Numbered from the stretch's first letter, positions 1 to 10,327 are shown. The stretch is DNA of 19,309 nt from JBFISM01 sp041608535 (GCA_041608535.1 JBFISM010000065.1:1-19309); one strand, 5' to 3'. The notes: generated by a model from the letters alone, not told the origin. Translations and numbers: made by a program.

Positions 1-91
1 AACGGGTGCGGCGATTCCCCCACTCACACGCAACGCGGCAGCCCCGGGAGCTGATCCGCCCCACCACCCCCCACCGATCATGCAACGCGGA

Positions 92-128
92 TCTCAGCGA
101 CCAAAGGGATACAGCTCTCAGCGACCAA
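92..128. repeat. Tandem direct repeat TCTCAGCGACCAA, 24-bp period
   Basis: The 13-mer TCTCAGCGACCAA occurs exactly twice, at 92-104 and 116-128. On the minus strand it reads TTGGTCGCTGAGA. Closely spaced short repeats of this kind occur in the subterminal regions of IS21-type elements, so this may be the edge or relic of an insertion sequence lying to the left. No transposase frame is in the window, so this is inference only. Confidence 0.6.
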
Positions 129-139
129 CACTGAAGGGC

Positions 140-165
140 AGGGCGACCGGCAAGCCGGTCGCCCT
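140..165. terminator. Perfect GC-rich hairpin, possible terminator
   Basis: AGGGCGACCGGC (140-151) pairs perfectly with GCCGGTCGCCCT (154-165), leaving two loop bases if fully paired (CAAG as a realistic tetraloop). Neither strand has a T tract after the stem. It could be a U-less actinobacterial terminator for either direction or part of a larger structured RNA. Confidence 0.4.
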
Positions 166-217
166 GGTGACGATCTGACCGACTACACCGCACGCTGCTG
201 CACCGCAGTCGATCCGC

Positions 218-260
218 CCGGGCAACCTCTGCGTGAGCAGAGGGCGCAAAACATGCCCGG
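218..260 (+). other. Nested stem-loop with GTGA tetraloop, candidate structured RNA
   Basis: An outer stem CCGGGCA (218-224) / TGCCCGG (254-260) encloses an inner stem CCTCTGC (226-232) / GCAGAGG (237-243) capped by GTGA, a GNRA tetraloop when read on the plus strand. The internal loop is strongly asymmetric: A225 on one side and GCGCAAAACA (244-253) on the other. Two perfect 7-bp helices in this arrangement look more like a folded RNA domain than a plain terminator. No known family is established, and no plus-strand gene lies directly downstream. Confidence 0.4.
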
Positions 261-317
261 CAACCTTCTGCAGCGCCACGTACGGTCTCGCACGTCGCTC
301 GCCTCCGAAAAGGTAGA

Positions 318-343
318 TCCCTACCTACGTTCGTAGGTAGGGA
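318..343. promoter_or_regulatory. 12-bp inverted repeat, operator or terminator
   Basis: TCCCTACCTACG (318-329) and CGTAGGTAGGGA (332-343) are perfect inverted repeats separated by TT. The TACCTACG-NN-CGTAGGTA core resembles TetR-type operators in general form. Flanking GGTAG (312-316) and CTACC (346-350) can form competing hairpins. Read on the minus strand, the stem is followed seven bases later by TTTT, so it could also be a distal terminator for the uvrA-methyltransferase transcript. Confidence 0.45.
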
Positions 344-440
344 AACTACCGCATCGCCCCCCATGGTTTGTGTGCGTCACGCCCCCCGACGTGATCGCCT
401 ACCACGGCCTCACTTTGCAGTGTGACTAGGTCTTTCGCCA

Positions 441-468
441 TGGGTCGCACGCACCATTTGTGCACCCA
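441..468 (-). terminator. Possible terminator of the methyltransferase gene
   Basis: TGGGT (441-445) plus GCAC (447-450) pair with GTGC (460-463) plus ACCCA (464-468), with one bulged C and a nine-base loop. The hairpin starts 15 bases after the methyltransferase stop on the minus strand. There is no T tract, so the terminator assignment rests on position and stem only. Confidence 0.3.
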
Positions 469-483
469 CGAGGAAATGATTCG

Positions 484-1170
484 TCAGGCCCGGGTCCAGC
501 GGAGAGCGAGGAGTCGCGGGATGTGCTCATGGCCGGTGTAGCCGGGGTGAGCGGCGACCGCAGCGGGAGACAGCGCTCGCTCGATGCAATGCTGCAGCGA
601 CCAGCCGGCCCCCGCGGCCACGTTCAGGATGCGGCCGAGCGGCCGATGGTGGAACAGGATCTCGGGTTGGGTGCCGTGAGATGTCGTGTGCTCGAGGAAG
701 TAGTCGCCCCACCGGTACAGGACTTCTCCGTCCGCCGCATCGATCACCGGACCGGCGCCCTCCGCGGTGAAGGCGGGGTGGTTCATGACGACGGCCATCG
801 CCCCGGCATCCGACACGACACGATGCAAGCCGGCGAACAGCGCTTCAAGTGCGGCGATGTGCTCGACCACCAAGACCGCCACCGCGCCGCCCAACGAACC
901 TGCTCGCAGCCACTCCAGATCGGGTAGCCGGCATCGAACCGGTCGTCGCGCCGGAGGAATGTGTCGCAACAGCGGCTCTGCCACATCGCAGCTCACCCAA
1001 TCCCCGTCCATCGCTGCGGATACGCGCCCCGTACCCGCTCCGAGATCGAGCCATAGGCCACGTCGCGACCCGCACACCGTCTCCAGCAGCGGCAGCACGT
1101 CGCTGCTGAAGATGGGGTCATCGGAGATCAGATCGAGCCACCACTCGGCGGCCGACTCCCACCCACTCAT
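484..1170 (-). CDS. Class I SAM-dependent methyltransferase, substrate unknown
   Basis: The 228-residue product has the SAM-binding motif I DLGAGTGR at residues 42-49, an acidic residue (Asp62) at the end of the following strand, and a VVEHI segment (101-105) where methyltransferase type 11/UbiE-like proteins have their post-II motif. A MNHPAF segment (129-134), YF-E (157-160) and FHHRPL (173-178) resemble the C-terminal part of small-molecule methyltransferases in this superfamily. The ATG at 1170 lies six bases after the uvrA stop on the same strand, so it is probably co-transcribed with uvrA and translationally coupled. No membrane segment or signal peptide is seen. The fold is confident; the substrate and any link to repair cannot be inferred from the sequence. 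Confidence 0.82.
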   Translation of the reverse strand: MSGWESAAEWWLDLISDDPIFSSDVLPLLETVCGSRRGLWLDLGAGTGRVSAAMDGDWVSCDVAEPLLRHIPPARRPVRCRLPDLEWLRAGSLGGAVAVLVVEHIAALEALFAGLHRVVSDAGAMAVVMNHPAFTAEGAGPVIDAADGEVLYRWGDYFLEHTTSHGTQPEILFHHRPLGRILNVAAGAGWSLQHCIERALSPAAVAAHPGYTGHEHIPRLLALRWTRA

Positions 1171-1176
1171 GCTCCG

Positions 1177-4002
<2,826 letters not shown>

Positions 4003-4046
4003 CGCTCTCCCTTTCGCCCGGCCAGCGCTCTCCGGACCTGCCGGCG

Positions 4047-4075
4047 AGTGTACCCCCGCCGAGTGACACAAATTA
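4047..4075 (-). promoter_or_regulatory. Possible uvrA promoter
   Basis: On the minus strand TACACT (4052-4047) fits an actinobacterial -10 element, about 45 bases before the GTG start at 4002. An AT-rich TAATTT stretch about 17 bases upstream occupies the -35 position but matches the consensus poorly. It lies in the 85-bp gap after the GT2 gene, suggesting uvrA has its own promoter. Confidence 0.3.
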
Positions 4076-4087
4076 CACGAGAGTGTT

Positions 4088-4861
4088 TCACTCGTCCGAG
4101 CCGGATGGTTGCGACGGTGCCGGTGTGCTCGCCGACCGCGCGGTCAATCGCCCCACCCGGCGGCGCAGCCGGATGACGTCTCTGAGCACCGCCAGGTACG
4201 AATGCAGAGTGAGGGACGCGCCCGGGATGTGCTGCCAGCGGATCGGGACCTCACACACGTCCAGCCCGGCGCTCCGAGCCAATGCCAGCATCTCGATGTC
4301 GAATCCAAAGCCGTCGGCCGTCAGCGGCTCGACGACCAGAGGAACGGCGGAGGCGCGCACGGCCTTGCAGCCTCGTTGTGTGTCGTAGATGCCCGGCAGC
4401 AGCATCCAGCGGATCGCAGCATTCCCCACGGTGCCCGCAAGTACACGAAGACGGCGTTGCGCCACCACCACGTCGGCTTCCGGCAGCCCGATGGAACCGA
4501 TGGCGACGTCACAGCCGCTCCGCAGCGCGTCGAGCAACTTGGGTATCTCTGCGGCCGGTGTCGCTCCGTCGGCGTCGAGGAAGAGACGGACCGATCCGGT
4601 CGCAAGCAACAGACCAGTGCGCACGGCGCAGCCCTTGCCCCGATTGGGCTGGTAGGAGACGACCTGCAAGCCGGGAAGCGACGACCCGGTGGTGCGAGCC
4701 ACCTCTGCAGTCCGATCGGTGGAGCCGTCGTCAACGACGACAACCTCTGCGGTGCCCGACCAGCCCGCCAAGAACTCCCCCAGATCGGCGAGCATTGCCG
4801 GGAGACGCAGTTCCTCGTTGAACGCCGGCACGACCACCGAAAGGTCGATCCCCGTGCTCAA
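4088..4861 (-). CDS. GT2 glycosyltransferase, polyprenyl-phosphate-sugar synthase type
   Basis: The product is a cytoplasmic GT-A glycosyltransferase of 257 residues resembling dolichyl-phosphate glucose/mannose synthases (ALG5/DPM1 type). It has the N-terminal SVVVPAFNEE (8-17), the nucleotide-binding VVVDDGSTDRT (41-51), NRGKG (73-77), the metal-binding DAD (96-98) in LFLDADGATP, DTQRG-CK (160-166) and a late EVPIRWQHIPGA (204-215). Such enzymes transfer a sugar from a nucleotide sugar to polyprenyl phosphate. I choose the TTG at 4861: it overlaps the preceding gene's stop as TTGA, has GGAG six bases upstream and starts just before the conserved first strand. Longer upstream frames are antiparallel noise over the preceding gene. 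No C-terminal membrane anchor is visible, and the tail after residue 240 is low complexity. The sugar is not determined. Confidence 0.88.
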   Translation of the reverse strand: MSTGIDLSVVVPAFNEELRLPAMLADLGEFLAGWSGTAEVVVVDDGSTDRTAEVARTTGSSLPGLQVVSYQPNRGKGCAVRTGLLLATGSVRLFLDADGATPAAEIPKLLDALRSGCDVAIGSIGLPEADVVVAQRRLRVLAGTVGNAAIRWMLLPGIYDTQRGCKAVRASAVPLVVEPLTADGFGFDIEMLALARSAGLDVCEVPIRWQHIPGASLTLHSYLAVLRDVIRLRRRVGRLTARSASTPAPSQPSGSDE

Positions 4862-6024
4862 GCGGCGCTCCGCAGCGCGACCCGGGAGCGCCACAGCACC
4901 CAGACAAATGCACCCAGCGTCACCAAGAAGACTGGGCTCACCGGACCGATCTGCCGCACAAACACGAGCAACCCGCCAAACCACACGGCTGCGACGGGTT
5001 TCGGCCCCAGGCGGTGGGCGGAGCTCACCCAAGCCACTGCGAGGAATGACAGCGCCGCCGCATAGAAGAGCGCCTGCGGGGCCAAGAGCACTATCCCGGC
5101 ACCTGCCGCGGCATACCGGAGCGCCAGATCGTCGGTGAACCGGAGCCACACCGCGACGACGGCGCCCGCAACGCCGATGGCGAGCCCGTAGCCCATCAAG
5201 CCGCTCAGCGGCTCGGGCAGCAGCTGGGTGGCGACCCCGGGTAGTGATACGAACAGGTCTCCGCTCGTCGCAAGGTTCTCGTCGGCGAACCACGGCAGGT
5301 GCTCGGTCCAGCCGTCCACCCAGCCGGGCCCGAGCAACACGGTATTGGCGCTCCACAACGTCAACGCACCGAGGAACCACCCCGTGACCAAGCGGCGACG
5401 GCGCAGCAGGAGCAACAACCCCGCGAGCGGCAGCCCGAATTGCGGCTTGAAGAATGTCATGGCCGCTACGAACCCGGCGCTGCGCTCGTGCCCCTGGCTC
5501 TCCAACAGTGCCGTGGCGACGAACAGCGCTGCGGTGAGCGCCACGTTTTGCCCTCCGAGCACGCTCGCACCGAGCGGCCCGAAGGTGAGGGCCACCGCCG
5601 TAGCGATGGGGATCGAGGGGACGTCCGTGAGGCGCCGCAACATCGCCACGGCAGCGACCACCGCTCCACTCATCACCAGGACATGCATTGCCAAAGCGAG
5701 CCGGAACGGAAGCAACGCAGCGGCGGTGTACGGCACGGCGAAGAACGGCGGGTAGGCGAAGTACAGAAATCCGTCTCCCGGAGTGATGGCGCTCTGCACT
5801 GCCGACTGGGTGACCGGGTCGTACAGATCCGTCCAGCCCTCCTCGATGGCCGTCCGCCCTGCCCCATAGAACGCTACGAAATCACCACCGAGTCTCTCGT
5901 CGTCGGGTGCCGTGGCGATACCTGCGAAGGCACCGAGGAGGAGTGCTGCGATCAGCAACAGCGCATAGCCATCGAACCGCCGGGGCCGTGTCGGGTGATC
6001 AACGAAGCGTTGCTGGGGGCGCAT
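4858..6024 (-). CDS. GT87-family (DUF2029) integral-membrane glycosyltransferase
   Basis: A 388-residue polytopic protein with about ten hydrophobic segments, the first at residues 20-38. It carries the family signature DFVAFYGAGR...LYDP (48-70), whose first Asp is placed like the catalytic Asp of GT-C enzymes. Further family features are YFAYPPFF (88-95), GGQN (157-160) and FKPQFGLP (192-199). GT87 enzymes include actinobacterial mannosyl- and arabinosyltransferases that use polyprenyl-phosphate sugars at the outer face of the membrane. The next gene, an ALG5/DPM-like synthase, overlaps its stop by 4 bp (TTGA), so the two probably act in sequence: donor synthesis, then transfer to a cell-envelope glycan or glycolipid. 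The ATG at 6024 is 72 bases after uvrB and has only a weak ribosome-binding site. The acceptor is unknown. Confidence 0.82.
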   Translation of the reverse strand: MRPQQRFVDHPTRPRRFDGYALLLIAALLLGAFAGIATAPDDERLGGDFVAFYGAGRTAIEEGWTDLYDPVTQSAVQSAITPGDGFLYFAYPPFFAVPYTAAALLPFRLALAMHVLVMSGAVVAAVAMLRRLTDVPSIPIATAVALTFGPLGASVLGGQNVALTAALFVATALLESQGHERSAGFVAAMTFFKPQFGLPLAGLLLLLRRRRLVTGWFLGALTLWSANTVLLGPGWVDGWTEHLPWFADENLATSGDLFVSLPGVATQLLPEPLSGLMGYGLAIGVAGAVVAVWLRFTDDLALRYAAAGAGIVLLAPQALFYAAALSFLAVAWVSSAHRLGPKPVAAVWFGGLLVFVRQIGPVSPVFLVTLGAFVWVLWRSRVALRSAA

Positions 6025-6059
6025 CCAGCTGCAGCGTCGTCGCGGATCTACCTCAGGTC

Positions 6060-6086
6060 AAAAACCAGCACGCCCGCAGGCGGGTG
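6060..6086 (-). terminator. Possible weak uvrB terminator
   Basis: On the minus strand, CCCGC (6084-6080) pairs with GCGGG (6077-6073) around a two-base loop, and TTTTT (6064-6060) follows eight bases later. It sits in the 72-bp gap between uvrB and the GT87 gene. The stem is short and its distance from the T tract is long, so partial termination at most is likely. Confidence 0.3.
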
Positions 6087-6096
6087 GAGCGCTTCT

Positions 6097-8109
6097 TCAC
6101 ACGGCAGCATCGGTGAGCTCGCGCAACTCGCGGCGCAGCTCGTTCACTTCGTCGCGCAGTCTGGCGGCATACTCAAAACGCAGCTCGCCGGCCGCCTCGT
6201 GCATCTCCTCCTCCAGGCTCTGGATGAGACGCCGCAAGTCGTCGTGCGACAGATCGAGAGGGGTACGGGAGGTGAGCTCCCTTCGCCGTCTATCTCCGGC
6301 GGGTGCATCCCCACTCGACACCAATTCGAGTATGTCGCTCACCTTCTTGCGAATGGTCTGCGGATCGATGCCGTGTTCCTCGTTGTACTGCAACTGCATC
6401 ATGCGCCGCCGGTTCGTCTCGTTGATGGCTCGCTGCATCGAGTCGGTGACGTCGTCGGCGTACATGATGACTTGACCCTCGACGTTGCGCGCGGCGCGAC
6501 CGATGGTCTGGATGAGGGACGTCTCGGAGCGAAGGAAACCCTCCTTGTCCGCATCGAGGATGGCCACGAGCGACACTTCAGGAAGATCGAGACCCTCACG
6601 CAACAGGTTGACACCGACCAAAACGTCGTACTCCCCCAATCGCAGATCCCGGAGGATCTGTACCCGCTCCAGCGTGTCGATGTCGCTGTGCAAGTACCGA
6701 GCCTTGAGCCCCAGCTCCAGCAAGTAGTTGGTGAGGTCCTCGGCCATCTTCTTGGTGAGGGTGGTCACCAGCACCCGCTGCTCCCGCTCGGCGCGTACCT
6801 GGACCTCCTCGACGAGATCGTCGATCTGGCCTTTCGTCGGCCGGATCACGACCTCCGGATCGACGAGTCCCGTGGGGCGGATGATCTGCTCGACGACCTG
6901 GCCGGACTCTTGGATCTCCCATTCGCTTGGCGTGGCCGAGAGGAGGATCGCCTGGTCGACTCGCTCATACCACTCCTCGAACGTGAGCGGGCGGTTGTCC
7001 TTGGCGGTGGGCAAACGGAAGCCGTGCTTGACCAGCTCCTCCTTGCGGCTGCGATCGCCGGCGAACTGACCGTGAATCTGGGGCACCGTGACATGGCTCT
7101 CGTCGAGCACCATGAGGAAGTCATCGGGGAAGTAGTCGAGCAGCGTGTACGGTGGATCCCCCGGCTGGCGGCCGTCGAGATAGACCGAGTAGTTCTCGAT
7201 GCCGGCGCACGTGCCGATCTCACGCATCATCTCCATGTCGTAGTTGGTACGCATCCGCAGCCGCTGCGCTTCGAGCATCTTGCCCTCGGCCTCGAACTCG
7301 CGGAGTCGCTCGGCGAGCTCGATGCGGATGCCCTCGATGGCGCGCTCGATGCGATCTCGCCCGGTGACATAGTGCGTCGCCGGATACACCCACAGCTCGC
7401 CGAGCTCGTCGATGACCTCCCCGGTGACCGGGTTCATCTGGAGGATCCGCTCGACCTCGTCTCCGAAGTATTCCACCCGGTACACCGACTCCTCGTACGA
7501 GGGAAAGACCTCGAGCGTGTCGCCCTTGAGCCGGAACCGGCCGCGCACCAGGTTGACCTCGTTGCGTTCGTACTGGATGTCGACCAGGCGGCGCACCGCA
7601 AACTCGAGCGGCAGCTCGACACCACGGACCAGACGCAACAGCTGACCTTCGTACTGCTCGGGCGACCCGAGCCCGTAGATCGCCGAAACGGAAGCGACGA
7701 TGATCACGTCCTTTCTGGCGAGCAGCGCGGCGGTGGCGGAATGCCGGAGCCGGTCGATCTCGTCGTTGATCGTCGACTCCTTCTCGATGTACGTGTCGGT
7801 GCGGGCGATGTACGCCTCCGGCTGGTAGTAGTCGTAGTAGCTGACGAAGTACTCCACTCGGTTCTCGGGGAAGAACTGCCGAAACTCGTTGGCGAGCTGC
7901 GCCGCGAGCGCTTTGTTGGGCGCCAGCACGAGCGTCGGTTTCTGCACCTGCTCCACGACCCATGCGATGGTCGCCGACTTGCCCGACCCTGTGATGCCGA
8001 GCAAAGTCTGGAACCGGTCGCCGCGTTCGATCCCCTCTGCCAGCTTGGCGATGGCTTCGGGCTGGTCGCCGGCTGGAGCGAAGTCGCTGTGCACCTTGAA
8101 CGGCTGCAT
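6097..8109 (-). CDS. uvrB: UvrABC system protein B (excinuclease helicase-like subunit)
   Basis: UvrB receives damaged DNA from UvrA, verifies the lesion with its beta-hairpin and recruits UvrC. At 670 residues it has normal family length. It shows Walker A GITGSGKS (38-45), the beta-hairpin region YYDYYQPEAYI (91-101) followed by RTDTYIEKESTINDEIDRLR, the helicase motif DESH (336-339), LLSATPS (389-395), a C-terminal helicase domain with LREGLDLPEVSLV and QTIGRAARN, and a terminal UVR motif (about 625-660) for UvrC/UvrA contact. The ATG at 8109 begins the standard F-x-x-SDFAPAGDQPEAI N-terminus. It follows coaE by 69 bases on the same strand. I see no LexA-type palindrome in that gap. Confidence 0.98.
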   Translation of the reverse strand: MQPFKVHSDFAPAGDQPEAIAKLAEGIERGDRFQTLLGITGSGKSATIAWVVEQVQKPTLVLAPNKALAAQLANEFRQFFPENRVEYFVSYYDYYQPEAYIARTDTYIEKESTINDEIDRLRHSATAALLARKDVIIVASVSAIYGLGSPEQYEGQLLRLVRGVELPLEFAVRRLVDIQYERNEVNLVRGRFRLKGDTLEVFPSYEESVYRVEYFGDEVERILQMNPVTGEVIDELGELWVYPATHYVTGRDRIERAIEGIRIELAERLREFEAEGKMLEAQRLRMRTNYDMEMMREIGTCAGIENYSVYLDGRQPGDPPYTLLDYFPDDFLMVLDESHVTVPQIHGQFAGDRSRKEELVKHGFRLPTAKDNRPLTFEEWYERVDQAILLSATPSEWEIQESGQVVEQIIRPTGLVDPEVVIRPTKGQIDDLVEEVQVRAEREQRVLVTTLTKKMAEDLTNYLLELGLKARYLHSDIDTLERVQILRDLRLGEYDVLVGVNLLREGLDLPEVSLVAILDADKEGFLRSETSLIQTIGRAARNVEGQVIMYADDVTDSMQRAINETNRRRMMQLQYNEEHGIDPQTIRKKVSDILELVSSGDAPAGDRRRRELTSRTPLDLSHDDLRRLIQSLEEEMHEAAGELRFEYAARLRDEVNELRRELRELTDAAV

Positions 8110-8178
8110 GAGCGCAGCGTACCCCTGGGCAGTGACAAGAAACCGCGGGTCGGCGGTGCGGTTCCGTTGCGTGCTGGG

Positions 8179-8781
8179 TCAGCCGGTGAGCTCCGCCCAC
8201 CAGGCATCGACCGCCGCGGCCAGTTCGTCGAACGACCCGTCATTGACGATCACCGAATCGGCCACGGCACGCCATTCGGCTTCACGAGGCTGAGCCGCCA
8301 TCCTGCGCCGGACGTCGTCCTCGTCCATGCCGCGGTCGACGGCACGCGCCAACCTGATGGCCGCATCTCCCACCACGACGAGCCTGTGCCACCCCTCCCC
8401 GCCGTTCGAGAACGGCGGTCGCAGCAGGGGAAGTTCCACCACCACGTCCCTGTCCCCGGCTGCGGCGACTCTGCGCACGATCTCGGCGCCGATGGCCGGG
8501 TGGGTGATCGCTTCCAGCTCACGCAGCTGCCGAACATCGGCGAACACGATGGCAGCCAGCCGGGAACGATCGATCGCCCCGTTGACGACAACGCCCGGCC
8601 AGCGTTGCGCCACTGCGTCGAAGGCCAGTCCATCCGGCAACAGCACTGCGTGCCCGATGGTGTCGGCGTCGATGGCCGTGAAGCCCTTGTTCTCCAACAG
8701 CCTGCGCACCGTCGACTTCCCCGACCCGATCGGCCCCGACAACAGCACCCGAAACGGAGAAGTTGTTCTGTGCACGACCAA
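8179..8781 (-). CDS. coaE: Dephospho-CoA kinase
   Basis: CoaE catalyses the last step of coenzyme A synthesis, ATP-dependent phosphorylation of the ribose 3'-hydroxyl of dephospho-CoA. The 200-residue protein has the P-loop GPIGSGKST (16-24), DAD-T (38-41), FADVRQLRELEAITHPAIG (80-98, matching the family's F-LE-I-HP segment), ELPLL (116-120), RMAAQ (160-164) and VNDGS (179-183), all in the expected order. The usual DVPLLFE is altered to VELPLLRPP and the following lid is shortened, a modest divergence. The frame opens with TTG at 8781; a GTG two codons later (8775) is an alternative. Its 5' end faces the histidine kinase gene on the opposite strand with only 24 bases between. In other actinobacteria coaE directly follows rpsA. 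Confidence 0.9.
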   Translation of the reverse strand: MVVHRTTSPFRVLLSGPIGSGKSTVRRLLENKGFTAIDADTIGHAVLLPDGLAFDAVAQRWPGVVVNGAIDRSRLAAIVFADVRQLRELEAITHPAIGAEIVRRVAAAGDRDVVVELPLLRPPFSNGGEGWHRLVVVGDAAIRLARAVDRGMDEDDVRRRMAAQPREAEWRAVADSVIVNDGSFDELAAAVDAWWAELTG

Positions 8782-8794
8782 GGGACTGTACCCT
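8764..8794 (+). promoter_or_regulatory. Possible promoter of the kinase-regulator genes
   Basis: TTGTTC (8764-8769) and TACCCT (8789-8794) are separated by 19 bases and could be -35 and -10 elements. Initiation would fall near 8801, so the kinase mRNA would be almost leaderless (ATG at 8806). The elements overlap the first codons of coaE on the other strand. The spacing is longer than optimal, so this is tentative. Confidence 0.25.
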
Positions 8795-8805
8795 GGGGCC
8801 CGGCC

Positions 8806-10305
8806 ATGATCCGATCAGCAGGTTCCCCCTGGGAGATCAGGTTCGATTGGACCCTCACCGCACTCATGTTGGGTGCGTACGGGCTCGCAATCTTCTTGAG
8901 TGCTCTCAACGAAGAGACGCATGACACCGCGCTGTGGGCGGCGCTCGTCACCGGGACGTACATCGTTGTCCTCCAAGCGCTGCCCCGCTCATTCCGGGAA
9001 CGGCAACTGGCCGGGGAGATCCTCGCCGTCTCCGGCGTGCTGGCCACGCTGACCGCAGTGTTCCTCACCGAAGCGAACAACGGTGGCTACGTGCTCCTGG
9101 TAACGGTCCCCATCTACTTCGCCGCCACGTTCCTCGGCTTCCGTGTCGGTATGGAGACGGCTCTCCTCGCCACCTTCGGATATCTCGCCGTCGTCATCCA
9201 GGTTCAAGCGAGGGTGGTCGACCGGCTGGTCACCATCGCGCTCTACCTGCTCATGGGATTCACGTTCAGCCAGGCACGCCGGCTTCTGCTGCTGGAACGA
9301 GAACGTGGCGATGCGCTGCGCGCCGCATCGCAAGTCACGTCGGAGCGGATCCGCCGCCTGGAATCCGCCCACCACCTCCTCATCGATCTCGCCGAGGTGG
9401 CGAGCACCCACGACCTCAGCGCCGTCAGCGTTGCCGAGACCGCATTGCTCGACCTGGGCGGCACCATCCCGATCGAGGCCGGGATCGTGTACGACGCCGA
9501 CGGAACAGATGCCATCGCAACCATGGGACCCCCGCGTGATCCTGCAGAAGCGGTGCGCTATGCGATCCGCAGTAGCGACCGCATGCTCGGTTCGGTGCTG
9601 CTGTGGCCCCAGGACGGCGCCAGTCTGAGCAACCACGAGCGGCAGATCGAGACCACGCTCGCCAGCGCAGCGCTGGCCTTCGAGAACATCAAGCTGCTGC
9701 AGACCGTGGCTCGTCGATCGGTGCAAGACGAGCGGAGTCGCGTGGCCCGCGAGCTTCACGACGACATCGGGCCGGCACTGGCCTCGCTCGGTCTGGGACT
9801 CGACATCCTCGTACAGGGCCATGCCGACCCTCACGTGCGCCCTCAGCTCAGCGGACTCCGTCACTCGGTCACGGATCTCGTCGAACGGGTTCGCGCCGCA
9901 GTCGCCATGCTGCGCCGCGAGGACACGACCACCGTCACCGAGCACGTCCACCGAGTCGCCGCCGAGATCGGGAGCGGCCCACCCCGGCTCATCCTGGATC
10001 TCGAGGAGCGCAGCGAGCTCGACGGGACCACGGCGAACGAGGTTGCTGCGATCTTGACCGAGGCGATCCGCAACGCCGCGGAGCACGCCGATGCTCAGAC
10101 CATCCGCATCGAGGGCTTCATAAGCGCCGAAGGCGGCAAGGTGTCGGTGCTCGACGATGGACGCGGCTTCGACACCCATGCCGAATATCCGGGGCACTTC
10201 GGACTGGTGGGGATGCGGGAAAGAGCCGAAGTCATCCGTGGGACGGTTACGATCTCTTCGGTTCCCGGGCAAGGGACCACTCTGACAGTACAGTGGGGCA
10301 TCTGA
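8806..10305 (+). CDS. Membrane sensor histidine kinase, NarL/DesK-like (HisKA_3)
   Basis: A 499-residue sensor kinase. Six hydrophobic helices fill residues 15-34, 42-60, 69-88, 95-113, 116-134 and 139-156, with almost no extracellular loops, so the signal is probably membrane-associated or internal. A coiled linker and a GAF-like region (about 190-300) follow. The dimerisation/phosphoacceptor box is RELHDDIGPALASLGLGL with His318, typical of HisKA_3 kinases. The ATPase domain shows the N box LTEAIRNAAEH, a G1 box DDGRGFD and G2 GLVGMRERAEVI. The frame stays open far upstream, but only as antisense to coaE and uvrB; ATG 8806 is chosen because the hydrophobic domain starts there. The cognate regulator follows after 22 bases, and the Flp pilins lie beyond it, so pilus control is a reasonable guess. 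Confidence 0.92.
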   Translation: MIRSAGSPWEIRFDWTLTALMLGAYGLAIFLSALNEETHDTALWAALVTGTYIVVLQALPRSFRERQLAGEILAVSGVLATLTAVFLTEANNGGYVLLVTVPIYFAATFLGFRVGMETALLATFGYLAVVIQVQARVVDRLVTIALYLLMGFTFSQARRLLLLERERGDALRAASQVTSERIRRLESAHHLLIDLAEVASTHDLSAVSVAETALLDLGGTIPIEAGIVYDADGTDAIATMGPPRDPAEAVRYAIRSSDRMLGSVLLWPQDGASLSNHERQIETTLASAALAFENIKLLQTVARRSVQDERSRVARELHDDIGPALASLGLGLDILVQGHADPHVRPQLSGLRHSVTDLVERVRAAVAMLRREDTTTVTEHVHRVAAEIGSGPPRLILDLEERSELDGTTANEVAAILTEAIRNAAEHADAQTIRIEGFISAEGGKVSVLDDGRGFDTHAEYPGHFGLVGMRERAEVIRGTVTISSVPGQGTTLTVQWGI

Positions 10306-10327
10306 AAACATGCCCCCCGGAGGCCAC

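Larger units (their letters stand above)
1..483. other. Non-coding intergenic region with repeats and stem-loops
   Basis: No convincing coding frame covers this stretch. It lies beyond the 3' end of the minus-strand methyltransferase gene. It contains a 9-bp direct repeat GCAACGCGG (30-38 and 82-90), a 13-bp direct repeat TCTCAGCGACCAA (92-104 and 116-128), a 12-bp inverted repeat (140-165), a nested stem-loop (218-260), a near-perfect palindrome (318-343) and a bulged hairpin just after the methyltransferase stop (441-468). The gene to the left is outside the window, so it is unclear whether this is a terminator region, an upstream regulatory region, the edge of a mobile element or a small RNA locus. 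Confidence 0.7.

Noticed and set aside
218..350. Type I cyclic-di-GMP riboswitch
   Set aside because: Only one arm is loosely similar. The second helix and receptor are not convincing, and there is no downstream plus-strand gene to control.
4003..4071. 23-residue N-terminal extension of UvrA from TTG 4071
   Set aside because: No ribosome-binding site, no family conservation, and it would contain the likely -10 element.
4003..4087. LexA/SOS box upstream of uvrA or uvrB
   Set aside because: No GAAC-N4-GTTC type palindrome is present here or in 8110-8178.
5299..8805. Plus-strand frame that stays open for about 3.5 kb upstream of the histidine kinase, giving an apparent 1668-residue protein
   Set aside because: It is antisense to the GT87 gene, uvrB and coaE, which are conserved. 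The composition is Arg/His/Asp-rich and low in structure, as expected from the opposite strand of high-GC codons.
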